Origin: Alphaproteobacteria bacterium
Lineage (GTDB): Bacteria > Pseudomonadota > Alphaproteobacteria > JAAEOK01
Assembly: GCA_024244705.1 (NCBI GenBank)
Contig: JAAEOK010000018.1
Location: 26,472-90,471 of the forward strand
Direction of reading: 5' to 3'
DNA length: 64,000 bases
In this document: piece by piece, positions 46,512 through 53,795 of the stretch
Layout: each line of letters starts with the position of its first letter
Numbering within the stretch: the first letter of the stretch is position 1
Notes under the pieces: model-generated
What the model was told of the DNA's origin: nothing
The model's database searches: none
The model's input: only the letters and a program-made list of their open reading frames with translations
Made by a program: the position numbers and the translations under genes

Positions 46512-47401
46512 GGCGTCAGCTCGGCCGCCGCGATGGCGGTCAGCGCGGCGACCACGCGGTCGACGTTGCGCCTCAGCACGGCCATGCGGGGCAGGCGCAC
46601 GATCTGTTCTTCGTCCATGTAGAGGCGGCGGTTGACCTCGATCTGCAGCGTATGAACGCCGGTCCTGGGCTTGCCGTAATGGGCGGTGGTGAAGCCGCCG
46701 GCATAGGGCACGTTGCGCTCGACCCGGTAGCCGAGCTCGGTCAGCACGCCTTCGACGCGGTCGGTGACGGCGCCGGCGCACGAGGTGCCGTAGCGGTCGC
46801 CGAGCACGAAATCGACCCGGCTGCGACCCGGGTCGGCGTCCATCGGGCCGCCCACCGAGGGCATCGAATGGCAGTCGATCAACAGGCAGCGGCCGAACCG
46901 TTCGCGGGTCGCCGCGACGAGCCCGCCGAGGGCGTCGTGGTAGGGCCGGTAATAGGCCGCGATGCGGCGCTCGGCCTCGGCGAAGCTGAGTTTGGCGCGA
47001 TAGATCTCGGCGCCGTTGGTGACCACCCGGGCGATCGTGCCGAGTCCGCCGCGGACCCGCGGCGAGCGCGAATTGACCCACGCCGGCAGCGGTTCGGTGA
47101 ACATCGCCGGGTCGAGCTCGTAGGGCTCGCGGTTGGGGTCGACGAAGGCGCGCGGGAACAAGGCCCGCAACAGCGGCGCCCCGGCGCCCGGCGCGGCGGC
47201 GAAGATCTCGTCGACGAAGCTGTCCTCGGAGCGCCGCAGCAGCGGCGGGGTCAGGCGGGCGGCGGCGACGAAGGCGTCGGGATAGGCGGCGCCGCTGTGC
47301 GGCGAGGCGAACACCACCGGCGCCGTCTGGCGGGCGGGCGCAAGAATCTCGATCGGCGGGGCGGCGGCCTCGCCGGCAGGTGTTTCGGCGGCAAGCGACA
47401 T
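46508..47401 (-). CDS. N-formylglutamate amidohydrolase family protein
   Basis: This 297-aa protein has the family segments VVFASPHSGAAYPDAFV, RSEDSFVDEIFA, DPNREPYELDP and LIDCHSMPSVGG (His and Asp metal ligands), and GVHTLQIEVNRRLYMDE. It hydrolyses N-formylglutamate, the last step in one histidine-degradation route, but no other hut genes are nearby. Other N-acyl substrates are possible. Same operon as the GNAT gene. Confidence 0.9.
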   Translation of the reverse strand: MSLAAETPAGEAAAPPIEILAPARQTAPVVFASPHSGAAYPDAFVAAARLTPPLLRRSEDSFVDEIFAAAPGAGAPLLRALFPRAFVDPNREPYELDPAMFTEPLPAWVNSRSPRVRGGLGTIARVVTNGAEIYRAKLSFAEAERRIAAYYRPYHDALGGLVAATRERFGRCLLIDCHSMPSVGGPMDADPGRSRVDFVLGDRYGTSCAGAVTDRVEGVLTELGYRVERNVPYAGGFTTAHYGKPRTGVHTLQIEVNRRLYMDEEQIVRLPRMAVLRRNVDRVVAALTAIAAAELTP

Positions 47402-47536
47402 GGCTGCGTCGTTTAGCCCATTCGGGCGCGGCTGTCACCCCACGGCAAAGGGCGGTGCGGGGGCGTGGCGCGGGGGCGGCGGCGCGGGCTTGAATTCGGC
47501 TGGGGTTCCGGTATAACACGCCGTCCCACCGGCGAC

Positions 47537-47611
47537 GGGCGCGTAGCTCAGCGGGAGAGCACTACGTTGACATCGTAGGGGTCGCTGGTTCAATCCCAGC
47601 CGCGCCCACCA
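47537..47611 (+). tRNA. tRNA-Val (anticodon GAC)
   Basis: Acceptor GGGCGCG pairs with CGCGCCC; D-stem GCTC/GAGC with loop AGCGGGA; anticodon stem CTACG/CGTAG with loop TTGACAT, anticodon GAC; T-arm CTGG-TTCAATC-CCAG. CCA is encoded. It reads valine GUC/GUU. The 3' part from the anticodon loop onward is repeated at 60091, marking it as the integration site of the following element. Confidence 0.95.
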
Positions 47612-47621
47612 TTTGAAAGCA
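47567..47621 (+). repeat. attL: left 55-bp direct repeat (tRNA-Val 3' part)
   Basis: Starts TTGACATCGTAGGGGTCGCT in the anticodon loop and ends ACCATTTGAAAGCA, 10 bp past the CCA. Identical to 60091-60145; the next base differs (C here, A on the right). The complete tRNA is on this side. Confidence 0.95.
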
Positions 47622-48423
47622 CTTGGGAAACAAGGGGTTTCGCGTTTTCAGACTTTGAACACCCCGTAGGTTAAGTAGTGCGTTCACACTGATTCTGACC
47701 GTCTTTCTGTGAACGGTCAACGTAGTAGCTCTGCCTGGTGGCATCGCATCAGTCAGTGCCATTCGGCCCTGCTGGCATTCTCCCGCTGAGCTTCGCGCCC
47801 TCCAGTCACCGCAAAACTGTCGTTCCGCATCAGAGCACCAAGGGTACTTTGGGGGGTAGGGGGGCATCTTTCAGCGACTAGGGGAGGTAGTAGCTACTGA
47901 CCGAGATTTTGAGCATATTTGGACGAATAGAGCCCGAAAATTTAACTCACTGAAATATCTTATTGGTATGGATTTTCTCTCAGGAAAACGTGGGAAGAAC
48001 TGCCAATGAATAAATGGCAAATCAACTCTGGATATTTTATAATGTTTTCAATAAGTTAATGCGAAGGGCGTAAAGTGAGATGAACCCCCAAACCACTAGA
48101 GGAAAATAGAGGTCTTACCAGTTTCGGGGTTGACCGGTTAGAAAGCGGTAGTCTGACAATCATTGTGGCGAGTCTCTGTGGTTTAGATTCGGATGCTCAA
48201 GATCTTTACGGCCTGTGCGTGGTCTGTCCTTTTTGAATGTCTAAGACGAGATTTTTCTTTTGGAGAAACCTCATATACGGTCGTATTAATCCGTAAATCC
48301 CGATGCTCTTGATGCACAGCAATGCCAGGACATTGTGCGGGTTATCGAAGCGGTCTTGGCTGATATCGCATAATAGGTCTGAAGCGGACGCGGCGCATCG
48401 CCTCAACCGGCGTCCGGCAGGCG
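47622..48423. other. Left end of the island, no recognised gene
   Basis: Mixed to AT-rich sequence with no frame I can support. A G-rich box lies at 47851-47870 (GGGGGGTAGGGGGG). Near 48240-48400 the minus strand reads ISQDRFDNPHNVLALL, which hints at a coding remnant, but I cannot assign it. Confidence 0.4.
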
Positions 48424-48927
48424 CTAATCGGCCGGACGTTCGCACGGCCTGACCACCGGCTTCTCGGTGCTTTTCCGGGTCAAACTCCATTTGCAGGTCT
48501 GGACGGTCAGACCGGGAATGTTCGGCACCTTGTCCGAGACCCAGACGCTGGTGATCGACATGGCAAACGGAGAAGCGGCGGTCGCGGAAGGGAAGATCCG
48601 GGCGATTTCCTTGGACGGGAACGTACCGCCGCAGGCTCCGAAATAGCCGCTCAAAAGCTTTCCGGAGGGTGAGAGCGCGAGCTGGCCGGCGTAGAGACTA
48701 TATTCATTGCCGCGTTCGCGCAGGTCCGTGTATTCCAGATCGATCGTGAACTTGTCACCTTCCTGCACGATCTTCGCTGACAAGGGGCGTGCCCAGGTCG
48801 AAGGCACTCCGGCGGTGGTGCTGTCGCACGCGTAGAGGCCCTCGTAGCTGCCGGTGAGCGAGAAATTCTCAGCCTGCGCGACGCTCGTCAGGACAACCAG
48901 CATTCCCAATGCTGCAAGTTTCCGCAT
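48424..48927 (-). CDS. Secreted hypothetical protein
   Basis: About 167 aa with a clear signal peptide (MRKLAALGMLVVLTSVAQAE) and GGAG 8 nt before the ATG. The mature protein (FSLTGSYEGLYACDSTTAGV, then YAGQLALSPSGKLLSGYFGACGGTF) has four cysteines (YACDS, GACGG, TCKWS, RPCERP), suggesting disulfides. No family recognised. GC content is higher than the rest of the island. A longer in-frame start 84 bp upstream would bury the signal peptide. Confidence 0.6.
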   Translation of the reverse strand: MRKLAALGMLVVLTSVAQAENFSLTGSYEGLYACDSTTAGVPSTWARPLSAKIVQEGDKFTIDLEYTDLRERGNEYSLYAGQLALSPSGKLLSGYFGACGGTFPSKEIARIFPSATAASPFAMSITSVWVSDKVPNIPGLTVQTCKWSLTRKSTEKPVVRPCERPAD

Positions 48928-48976
48928 GAAAACGTCTCCGGATTTGCGAACTGGCCACGAAGTTTTCAGAAAATCC

Positions 48977-49353
48977 TCAGCAGTCCCGGCATTGCGCAAG
49001 GAGATTGTCAATCGTTGTCTTGTCCCGCTTCAGCACAAATGGGGGCGCGCGCCTCTTGCCCAATCCGAAAACGTCGTCCTTCCGGCGCTCCACGACTCTT
49101 TTATTTAACAACAACATCAACGACTGCTCGCATTCCCATCTTCCAAACTGTTGTTTGCTGACGGGCTTGTTGCCGTCGCTGCTATAGCGGTAACAGTTTT
49201 CCGGCATTTTAAATTCGCGCACTTCAACTCCCTTGGCTGTTTTCTCCCGTGATTTAGTTAATACGGAGCCAGGTTGCACTTTCCATTCTCCGCGCAGAAT
49301 AACCTTGTAGCCAGGATGCCAGAGATGTCCGTCGTCAAAATATCTGAGCCGAC
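48977..49353 (-). pseudogene. Hypothetical protein truncated at its 5' end by the IS1380 insertion
   Basis: The frame RLRYFDDGHLWHPGYKVILR, then FKMPENCYRYSSDGNKPVS to LLAQCRDC is open right up to the IS terminal repeat and continues into IS sequence (to 49465). The natural start is therefore lost. The surviving 124 residues are basic and contain several Cys and aromatic residues. No family recognised. The missing 5' part is not found on the other side of the IS. Confidence 0.5.
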
Positions 49354-49369
49354 ATCCCCCAGATGGGTT
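49354..49369. repeat. IS1380 left terminal inverted repeat
   Basis: ATCCCCCAGATGGGTT, exact reverse complement of the right end at 50992-51007. It cuts the frame of the truncated hypothetical gene. Confidence 0.85.
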
Positions 49370-49565
49370 TCTTCGTAGCGTGAGACTGGCATGGGCCGTT
49401 GCTTTTCCCAAGTCTGTTTTGGTGTGGCGCGGCATCTGACCTATCTTCCACGGATTTGACGCCATTCGGGTGGGATTTGGCCGATTGCCTGCGAATTTGG
49501 GTGTAGCTCGGCGTTTGCGCGTGCGACACGCCCGTAACCAAAGTGATGCTGGATGATATTGGCTG

Positions 49566-50930
49566 TCACGGCGCTTGTGCCCTTGCCTTGAGGCCAGAAA
49601 TTGTCGTCAGCATCTGTGCCCATAGATCACGGGGTACGGTAACTTCGGCCAGTTGAAGGATGACGGAGCGGGCGTGCCGGACAGCCTTTGCACCGATCTT
49701 GATCATGCGATCCCGAAGGCTGGTCAGTGACCAGTCGGCAATGGTTGTTGGCAAGACCAATGTGCGCAGGAAGTTGGCCAGGTTGTAGGCCAGCGCGTGA
49801 AGCTGAAGCCGGACTTCGTTGGCTTTGAAACTACGGCAAGACAGCCGCGTCCATTTGAGGGCGTATTTGCCTTGCCTGATCCACTGCTCGGCTGTTCCAC
49901 GCTGGTTGTAAAACTCAAACACCCGTTCATCGGAAACAGTCAGGGTCGTGACCACAAAACCCACACGAGGAAACAGCTCGCCGGAATGCCATTCGATCTT
50001 GGCGACTACCCGGCGCGGCTTGCTCCAGCTCTTTGCCCGATAGGTGAAGTTGGCATAATACCGTTCCACTTGGACCGATGGCCGTCCCCGTCTGCGCTTG
50101 AGAAGGTGTCCTATCCTTTTCTCCAGAACCTTGTTGGCGCTAAGCCTGATGGCATAGCCAAAATCATTGGCTTCCAGATAGTCGAACAACTCAGGAATGG
50201 CGAAGGCGGCATCACCTCGTAGATATTTGCGCCACAGGCCCGACCAGCGATAGCGTTTGACAACCGGATCAAGCACGGCTTGCCAGTTATCCGCGCTGTG
50301 AACATTGCCGGGGCGCAGTGAACAGCCTTCCAGATCACCGTGTTGATTGAAGACGAAGAGCGGATGATAACAGCTGCAGCCGAAGTGGCCGTTATAAGCT
50401 GAGCATTCCTGCTCGCCGTGCACCGGGCTTTCGGAACTATCAATATCAAGGATCAGATTGGGGTCTTTGCGCAGACGTTGCACCCGGTCAATCCACTTAC
50501 CACTCAACTCGGCCAATGCGGTCAGATTTTTGTTTCTGATGAGCGTGCCTGTCTCGAACCGCCCCATCTGGCTTTCTGAAGCTGCAGGGCGATCAAAGTC
50601 TTGCTGCCCGGTGATCAGCCGCATCACTGGATCACGGGCCAGCCGCCCGGCATCATTGACATCTTCATATCCGGCGAGCCGGCCAAAGACCGATTGGCGG
50701 AACATAGCGAGCAGATTGTGGCGAGAGTTCTTGCCGGTGCGGTTATCGCTCAACTCCCACGCTGCCATCTCGGTCAGGCCCAGAGCATCGTCCAGCTCAC
50801 GAAATACAATCAACCCGCCGTCTGAACTCAACTTCGCACCATGGAACTGAAGCTTCAAACGCCGGTCAAATCCGATCTTCATAGGTGCTGAAATCGATTC
50901 ACCCGTAACACCACCCTGAAATCCCGACAT
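49566..50930 (-). CDS. IS1380 family transposase
   Basis: This 454-aa DDE transposase starts MSGFQGGVTGESISAPMKIG; family segments are KLQFHGAKLSSDGGLIVFRELD, LILDIDSSESPVHGEQE (first catalytic Asp) and YLRGDAAFAIPELFDYLE (second Asp). The C-terminal YNQRGTAEQWIRQGKYALKW supplies the Glu. The frame is complete, so the copy may be active. A second in-frame Met is 48 bp downstream (MKIGFDRRL), a frequent family start. Confidence 0.93.
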   Translation of the reverse strand: MSGFQGGVTGESISAPMKIGFDRRLKLQFHGAKLSSDGGLIVFRELDDALGLTEMAAWELSDNRTGKNSRHNLLAMFRQSVFGRLAGYEDVNDAGRLARDPVMRLITGQQDFDRPAASESQMGRFETGTLIRNKNLTALAELSGKWIDRVQRLRKDPNLILDIDSSESPVHGEQECSAYNGHFGCSCYHPLFVFNQHGDLEGCSLRPGNVHSADNWQAVLDPVVKRYRWSGLWRKYLRGDAAFAIPELFDYLEANDFGYAIRLSANKVLEKRIGHLLKRRRGRPSVQVERYYANFTYRAKSWSKPRRVVAKIEWHSGELFPRVGFVVTTLTVSDERVFEFYNQRGTAEQWIRQGKYALKWTRLSCRSFKANEVRLQLHALAYNLANFLRTLVLPTTIADWSLTSLRDRMIKIGAKAVRHARSVILQLAEVTVPRDLWAQMLTTISGLKARAQAP

Positions 50931-50991
50931 AAAGTCCGCCTAATGAATTGATTTGCTTAAACAAACCAGAATCCATCAGGCCAATCCTGTC

Positions 50992-51007
50992 AACCCATCT
51001 GGGGGAT
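50992..51007. repeat. IS1380 right terminal inverted repeat
   Basis: AACCCATCTGGGGGAT, exact complement of the left end. The G-run continues outward into ATAGGGGACAAATT, part of a G-rich sequence also found at 53508-53526. Confidence 0.85.
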
Positions 51008-51167
51008 AGGGGACAAATTGAGAGCGCTTGTTTCCGATTCGTCATTGGAGTTATCGGGGGCATAGAAGATTAAATCTACCATTCCAAATAAGTGTGAAAA
51101 CGAATCCGTCTTAGTAATGAAATATCCTTCTCTACTAATTATTATTATTGCCTTTCTATATAGCTTC

Positions 51168-52805
51168 TTATTGTCCTTTCTCTCTTCTCCACTCCTGAAA
51201 ACTATTCCAGCTTTTTAAATATCTCTGCGTCTTTCGTGGGTAAACCCGCGCTCTCCATGCTTGTTCATTCTGTTCCTGCCAGGGCAATCCCTCGTATGGC
51301 ATCCAATACATCAACGCACTTTCAAGATCTTCAACACAGTCCGATTGAATTTTCAAAGCGTCATCCCGGTGTCCCATCATCGGAACCCCCATCACACTTT
51401 CGAAGGCCTGGCCCATTGTCTCGATGAGGAAATCTTCGTATCCAACCGGAACAACGTAACTGTCATGTAGTGAGAGTGCGGGTGTCGACCGTTGTACGAA
51501 CGTCTGCAGAATGATTTCTGTGATCTTGGCATCCCTATTCATCAGCCTAATACCAGCGTCGCTTCCAAAATGCTTTGCGATAAGAGGGTGCTTCCGTTCA
51601 AGCAGAGTGTGGATTTCAGAAAGCTGACTATTTTTTAAACTTTTTTCGGCAGAGCCAACTGACGCCCTACTGCGAAAGGCGTTGTAAGCCTGTGTATTTG
51701 ATTTGGCATTCAACAGCATCAAGATTAAAAGCTTCGCTACCTCTCTGCTATGTGCTTCGTCTCTTATGAAGTTTGGAGCCGGAATTTTATACGGATCATC
51801 GCCAACCGCTTCCCAATAATCCACTCTCTCTTCGGCATACAGCATGACGATGTGCAGGCCGGAGAAATCGACCTCATTTGTCGGCTGATCGTCCAAGAAA
51901 ATCTTTGCGCGGTAATCTTTCGGGCAGCGTTGCCACCATCCGCCCCAGAATCGTCCACCGCAATCGAAAGAACCACGGTTGAATATGCGGCGTACAAATT
52001 TGTCTCTTTGATTCACGAAAAGCCTATGCGGCTCGTCATTCGTTTCAATATCAATCCAGGGATTCTCTAACTCTGGAATGTCAATGTGAGTTGAGGCGAG
52101 CAAGTTATTATACTCGCGGAGCATCGCGGACATGCGCTCTGTCTCTTCAGTTGGATCGTACTCGATCTCTTTGCAACCGCACTCATCCGTATCGCGATCT
52201 CTCAAAATAACTGACAAACGGTCTTGATGACTGATGATATCAAAAGGCGAAAAACGTGCCTTCTTAAACATTTCAATCAATGTAGCGGTTGGCCAAATCC
52301 TGGTGTACCTTCCGATACCAGTGGTTCTGTCTTTGAACCCTATTTCCTCATCGACCAGTCTAGCTTCGATCAAGGTGTTCATTACGTTGATCGTGAGTCT
52401 TGAGATATGAAGCTCGTTGTACCGCGTGCCAGCAGCATAATCATTGTTGTTTCGGGAACATGCGGTCACGCAAGACGGGTCGTCGCACCAAGTCGCATAT
52501 AAATGCAGTAGAAGTACTTTGAGGTGCTTCTTTTTGATTCGAATTTTGCGACCTTGGAAATAACTATCGTATATCGCGTCAACGAAATTGTTTACCTCTG
52601 GATATTCCGACCAAGTGTGCACATCAAATTGGACCGAGTTTGAAAGGAAGTCCGATTTGCTGCTTCCGCGTTTAGGTGGTGCCTCTACCTCTCGAATCGC
52701 TTCTTTGGTGGCCACAACCTCTACACCATATAGGTCTTCCATTGCTTCATCGAACGCTTGATCAGCCATGTGCTTGTTTGTGACTTTTGCAAATAATTCG
52801 TCCAT
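51168..52805 (-). CDS. Unrecognised protein with family-A/T7-type polymerase palm motifs
   Basis: 545 aa, no family I can name. About residues 128-180 look like a winged helix (RYNELHISRLTINVMNTLIE, then GRYTRIWPT). The second half carries motifs in the order of single-subunit polymerases: NRGSFDCGGRF (about 276-286; compare TGRLSS of Pol I), VDFSGLHIVMLY (motif A, Asp313; compare DYSQIELR), REVAKLLILMLLNA (motif B, Arg354, Lys358; compare RDNAKTFIYGFLYG with the same spacing), and LSLHDSYVV (motif C, His447-Asp448; compare HDE or HDS). The spacing is shorter than in known enzymes, so fingers are reduced. Same strand as RNase HI, 35 bp downstream. A nucleic-acid polymerase is inferred, not shown. 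Confidence 0.6.
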   Translation of the reverse strand: MDELFAKVTNKHMADQAFDEAMEDLYGVEVVATKEAIREVEAPPKRGSSKSDFLSNSVQFDVHTWSEYPEVNNFVDAIYDSYFQGRKIRIKKKHLKVLLLHLYATWCDDPSCVTACSRNNNDYAAGTRYNELHISRLTINVMNTLIEARLVDEEIGFKDRTTGIGRYTRIWPTATLIEMFKKARFSPFDIISHQDRLSVILRDRDTDECGCKEIEYDPTEETERMSAMLREYNNLLASTHIDIPELENPWIDIETNDEPHRLFVNQRDKFVRRIFNRGSFDCGGRFWGGWWQRCPKDYRAKIFLDDQPTNEVDFSGLHIVMLYAEERVDYWEAVGDDPYKIPAPNFIRDEAHSREVAKLLILMLLNAKSNTQAYNAFRSRASVGSAEKSLKNSQLSEIHTLLERKHPLIAKHFGSDAGIRLMNRDAKITEIILQTFVQRSTPALSLHDSYVVPVGYEDFLIETMGQAFESVMGVPMMGHRDDALKIQSDCVEDLESALMYWMPYEGLPWQEQNEQAWRARVYPRKTQRYLKSWNSFQEWRREKGQ

Positions 52806-52840
52806 GTTTTTCTCCTGACTGTTGGCGCAGGACCTATCGT

Positions 52841-53311
52841 TTATCCAGCTCTTCGCATTTGACCTCCCGCGATTCTGGCAGCGGACTCTGCTAGTCTATC
52901 TGCGCGCTCGTTTCCCGGATTACCAGCATGGCCACGTATCCACTGCCATTCGATAACCCTATCTTTTGCCAGACCTTCTAAACGCTTCCACAGATCCTGG
53001 TTTGCAACAGGCTTCCCTTGAGCATTTCGCCACTTATTTCGTCTCCAGTTCTTTATCCAATCAGTGATGCCATTCTTGACGTACTGACTGTCGGTCAAGA
53101 TGAGAAGCGGCCAATCGACAGGTAGGAGTTCGAGAGCTTTTATTGCTCCCATCAACTCCATCCGTTGATTAGTTGTCTGAGGGTGACCTCCGCTCCATTC
53201 TCGCTCTTCGCCGTCGATGAGCGCTAAGACCCCCCAGCCACCTGGGCCGGGGTTTCCTATGCACGCGCCATCGATAAACACTTCGGCACGAGGATTGCCG
53301 TCAGCTGCCAT
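52841..53311 (-). CDS. rnhA: Ribonuclease HI
   Basis: This 156-aa protein has all catalytic residues: Asp14 (VFIDGACIGNPG), Glu52 (QRMELMGA), Asp74 (LTDSQYV), His128 (RGHAGNPGNE) and Asp138 (ERADRLAE). It cuts RNA in RNA-DNA hybrids. AAAGGAGG stands before the chosen ATG; a longer frame upstream reads through a terminator. It is upstream of, and probably co-transcribed with, the polymerase-like gene, suggesting a shared hybrid-processing job. Confidence 0.95.
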   Translation of the reverse strand: MAADGNPRAEVFIDGACIGNPGPGGWGVLALIDGEEREWSGGHPQTTNQRMELMGAIKALELLPVDWPLLILTDSQYVKNGITDWIKNWRRNKWRNAQGKPVANQDLWKRLEGLAKDRVIEWQWIRGHAGNPGNERADRLAESAARIAGGQMRRAG

Positions 53312-53341
53312 AGCTGCCTCCTTTGGTTGAAATAAAGGAAC

Positions 53342-53373
53342 AAAAAAACCCAGGCAACTCACATTGCTCTGGG
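53342..53373 (-). terminator. Intrinsic terminator/attenuator in the leader of the RNase HI gene
   Basis: On the minus strand CCCAG-a-GCAA-tgtgag-TTGC-CTGGG is followed by seven Ts, 30 bp before the RNase HI start. It would end transcripts from the upstream promoter unless bypassed. Confidence 0.75.
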
Positions 53374-53459
53374 CGCATTAGTCCTGACTTGGACCAAACG
53401 GCCGTTGGATTTACGCCCTTATAAGGCCACCACGGCTATGTTTCAACGCACTCTAACGT
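53342..53459 (-). ncRNA. Candidate structured leader or small RNA upstream of RNase HI/polymerase-like genes
   Basis: About 118 nt between a TATAAT box and the terminator above. It can fold: CCTTATAAGG, the near-palindrome CCAACGGCCGTTTGG, and GTCC-AAGTCA-GGAC precede the terminator hairpin. It may be an attenuator leader, or a separate RNA used by the adjacent polymerase-like/RNase H proteins. Evidence is structural only. Confidence 0.4.
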
Positions 53460-53465
53460 CGAATG

Positions 53466-53471
53466 ATTATA
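53466..53471 (-). promoter_or_regulatory. TATAAT -10 box for the RNase HI/polymerase-like operon
   Basis: A consensus TATAAT on the minus strand in an AT-rich stretch; the expected -35 position (TTATGC) is weak, so an activator or extended contacts may be needed. It is the best promoter candidate for this operon. Confidence 0.4.
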
Positions 53472-53620
53472 CTATACATTAAGTTGTAGCATAAGTAAAG
53501 TGGTTACGGGGGTAAAGGGGCAAATTTCAAATTTTTTCTCTATGACATGCCTACGTCACCGGCTCGCGCCTTAGATTTGCCTGTGTCAGGCCCGAAGATT
53601 GTATTGAAGGTGACGGTATC

Positions 53621-53740
53621 ATGACCGAGAGAGTAGATTGTCATAGGTGCGTGGCCCGATCGATCCTACTCAAGGCTGGCGGCCCGCCGACGTGCAAGAG
53701 GTCAGGAAACTTTCTTTACACATTTGTAGATCGTTACTGA
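53621..53740 (+). CDS. Possible 39-aa CxxC small protein
   Basis: MTERVDCHRCVARSILL, then GPPTCKRSGNFLYTFVDRY. Three cysteines, two as CxxC, and net basic charge. GAAGG lies 12 nt upstream. It precedes the SMC-like ATPase gene by 55 bp in the same direction. May be a small regulator or a chance frame; only conservation can tell. Confidence 0.25.
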   Translation: MTERVDCHRCVARSILLKAGGPPTCKRSGNFLYTFVDRY

Positions 53741-53795
53741 CATATATCACCAATTGAACCTAGCGTGGTCTATATCAGAGAACAGCGAAGATTCT

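Larger units (their letters stand above)
49354..51007 (-). mobile_element. IS1380-family insertion sequence
   Basis: About 1654 bp with a single transposase gene and 16-bp perfect terminal inverted repeats, ATCCCCCAGATGGGTT on the left and its complement on the right. Size and gene fit IS1380. The 4-bp flanks (CGAC left, AGGG right) do not match, so no target duplication is visible, which suggests rearrangement after insertion. Confidence 0.85.

Noticed and set aside
47562..47867. 101-aa minus-strand frame ending near the tRNA (contains AAGIEPATPTMST)
   Set aside because: Reads antisense through the tRNA and att site; this is a commonly mis-annotated tRNA-derived peptide.
48206..48490. 94-aa minus-strand frame overlapping the secreted protein's end
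   Set aside because: Overlaps the better-supported gene and has no ribosome site; the DRFDNPHNVLALL part may be a decayed coding remnant but cannot be assigned.
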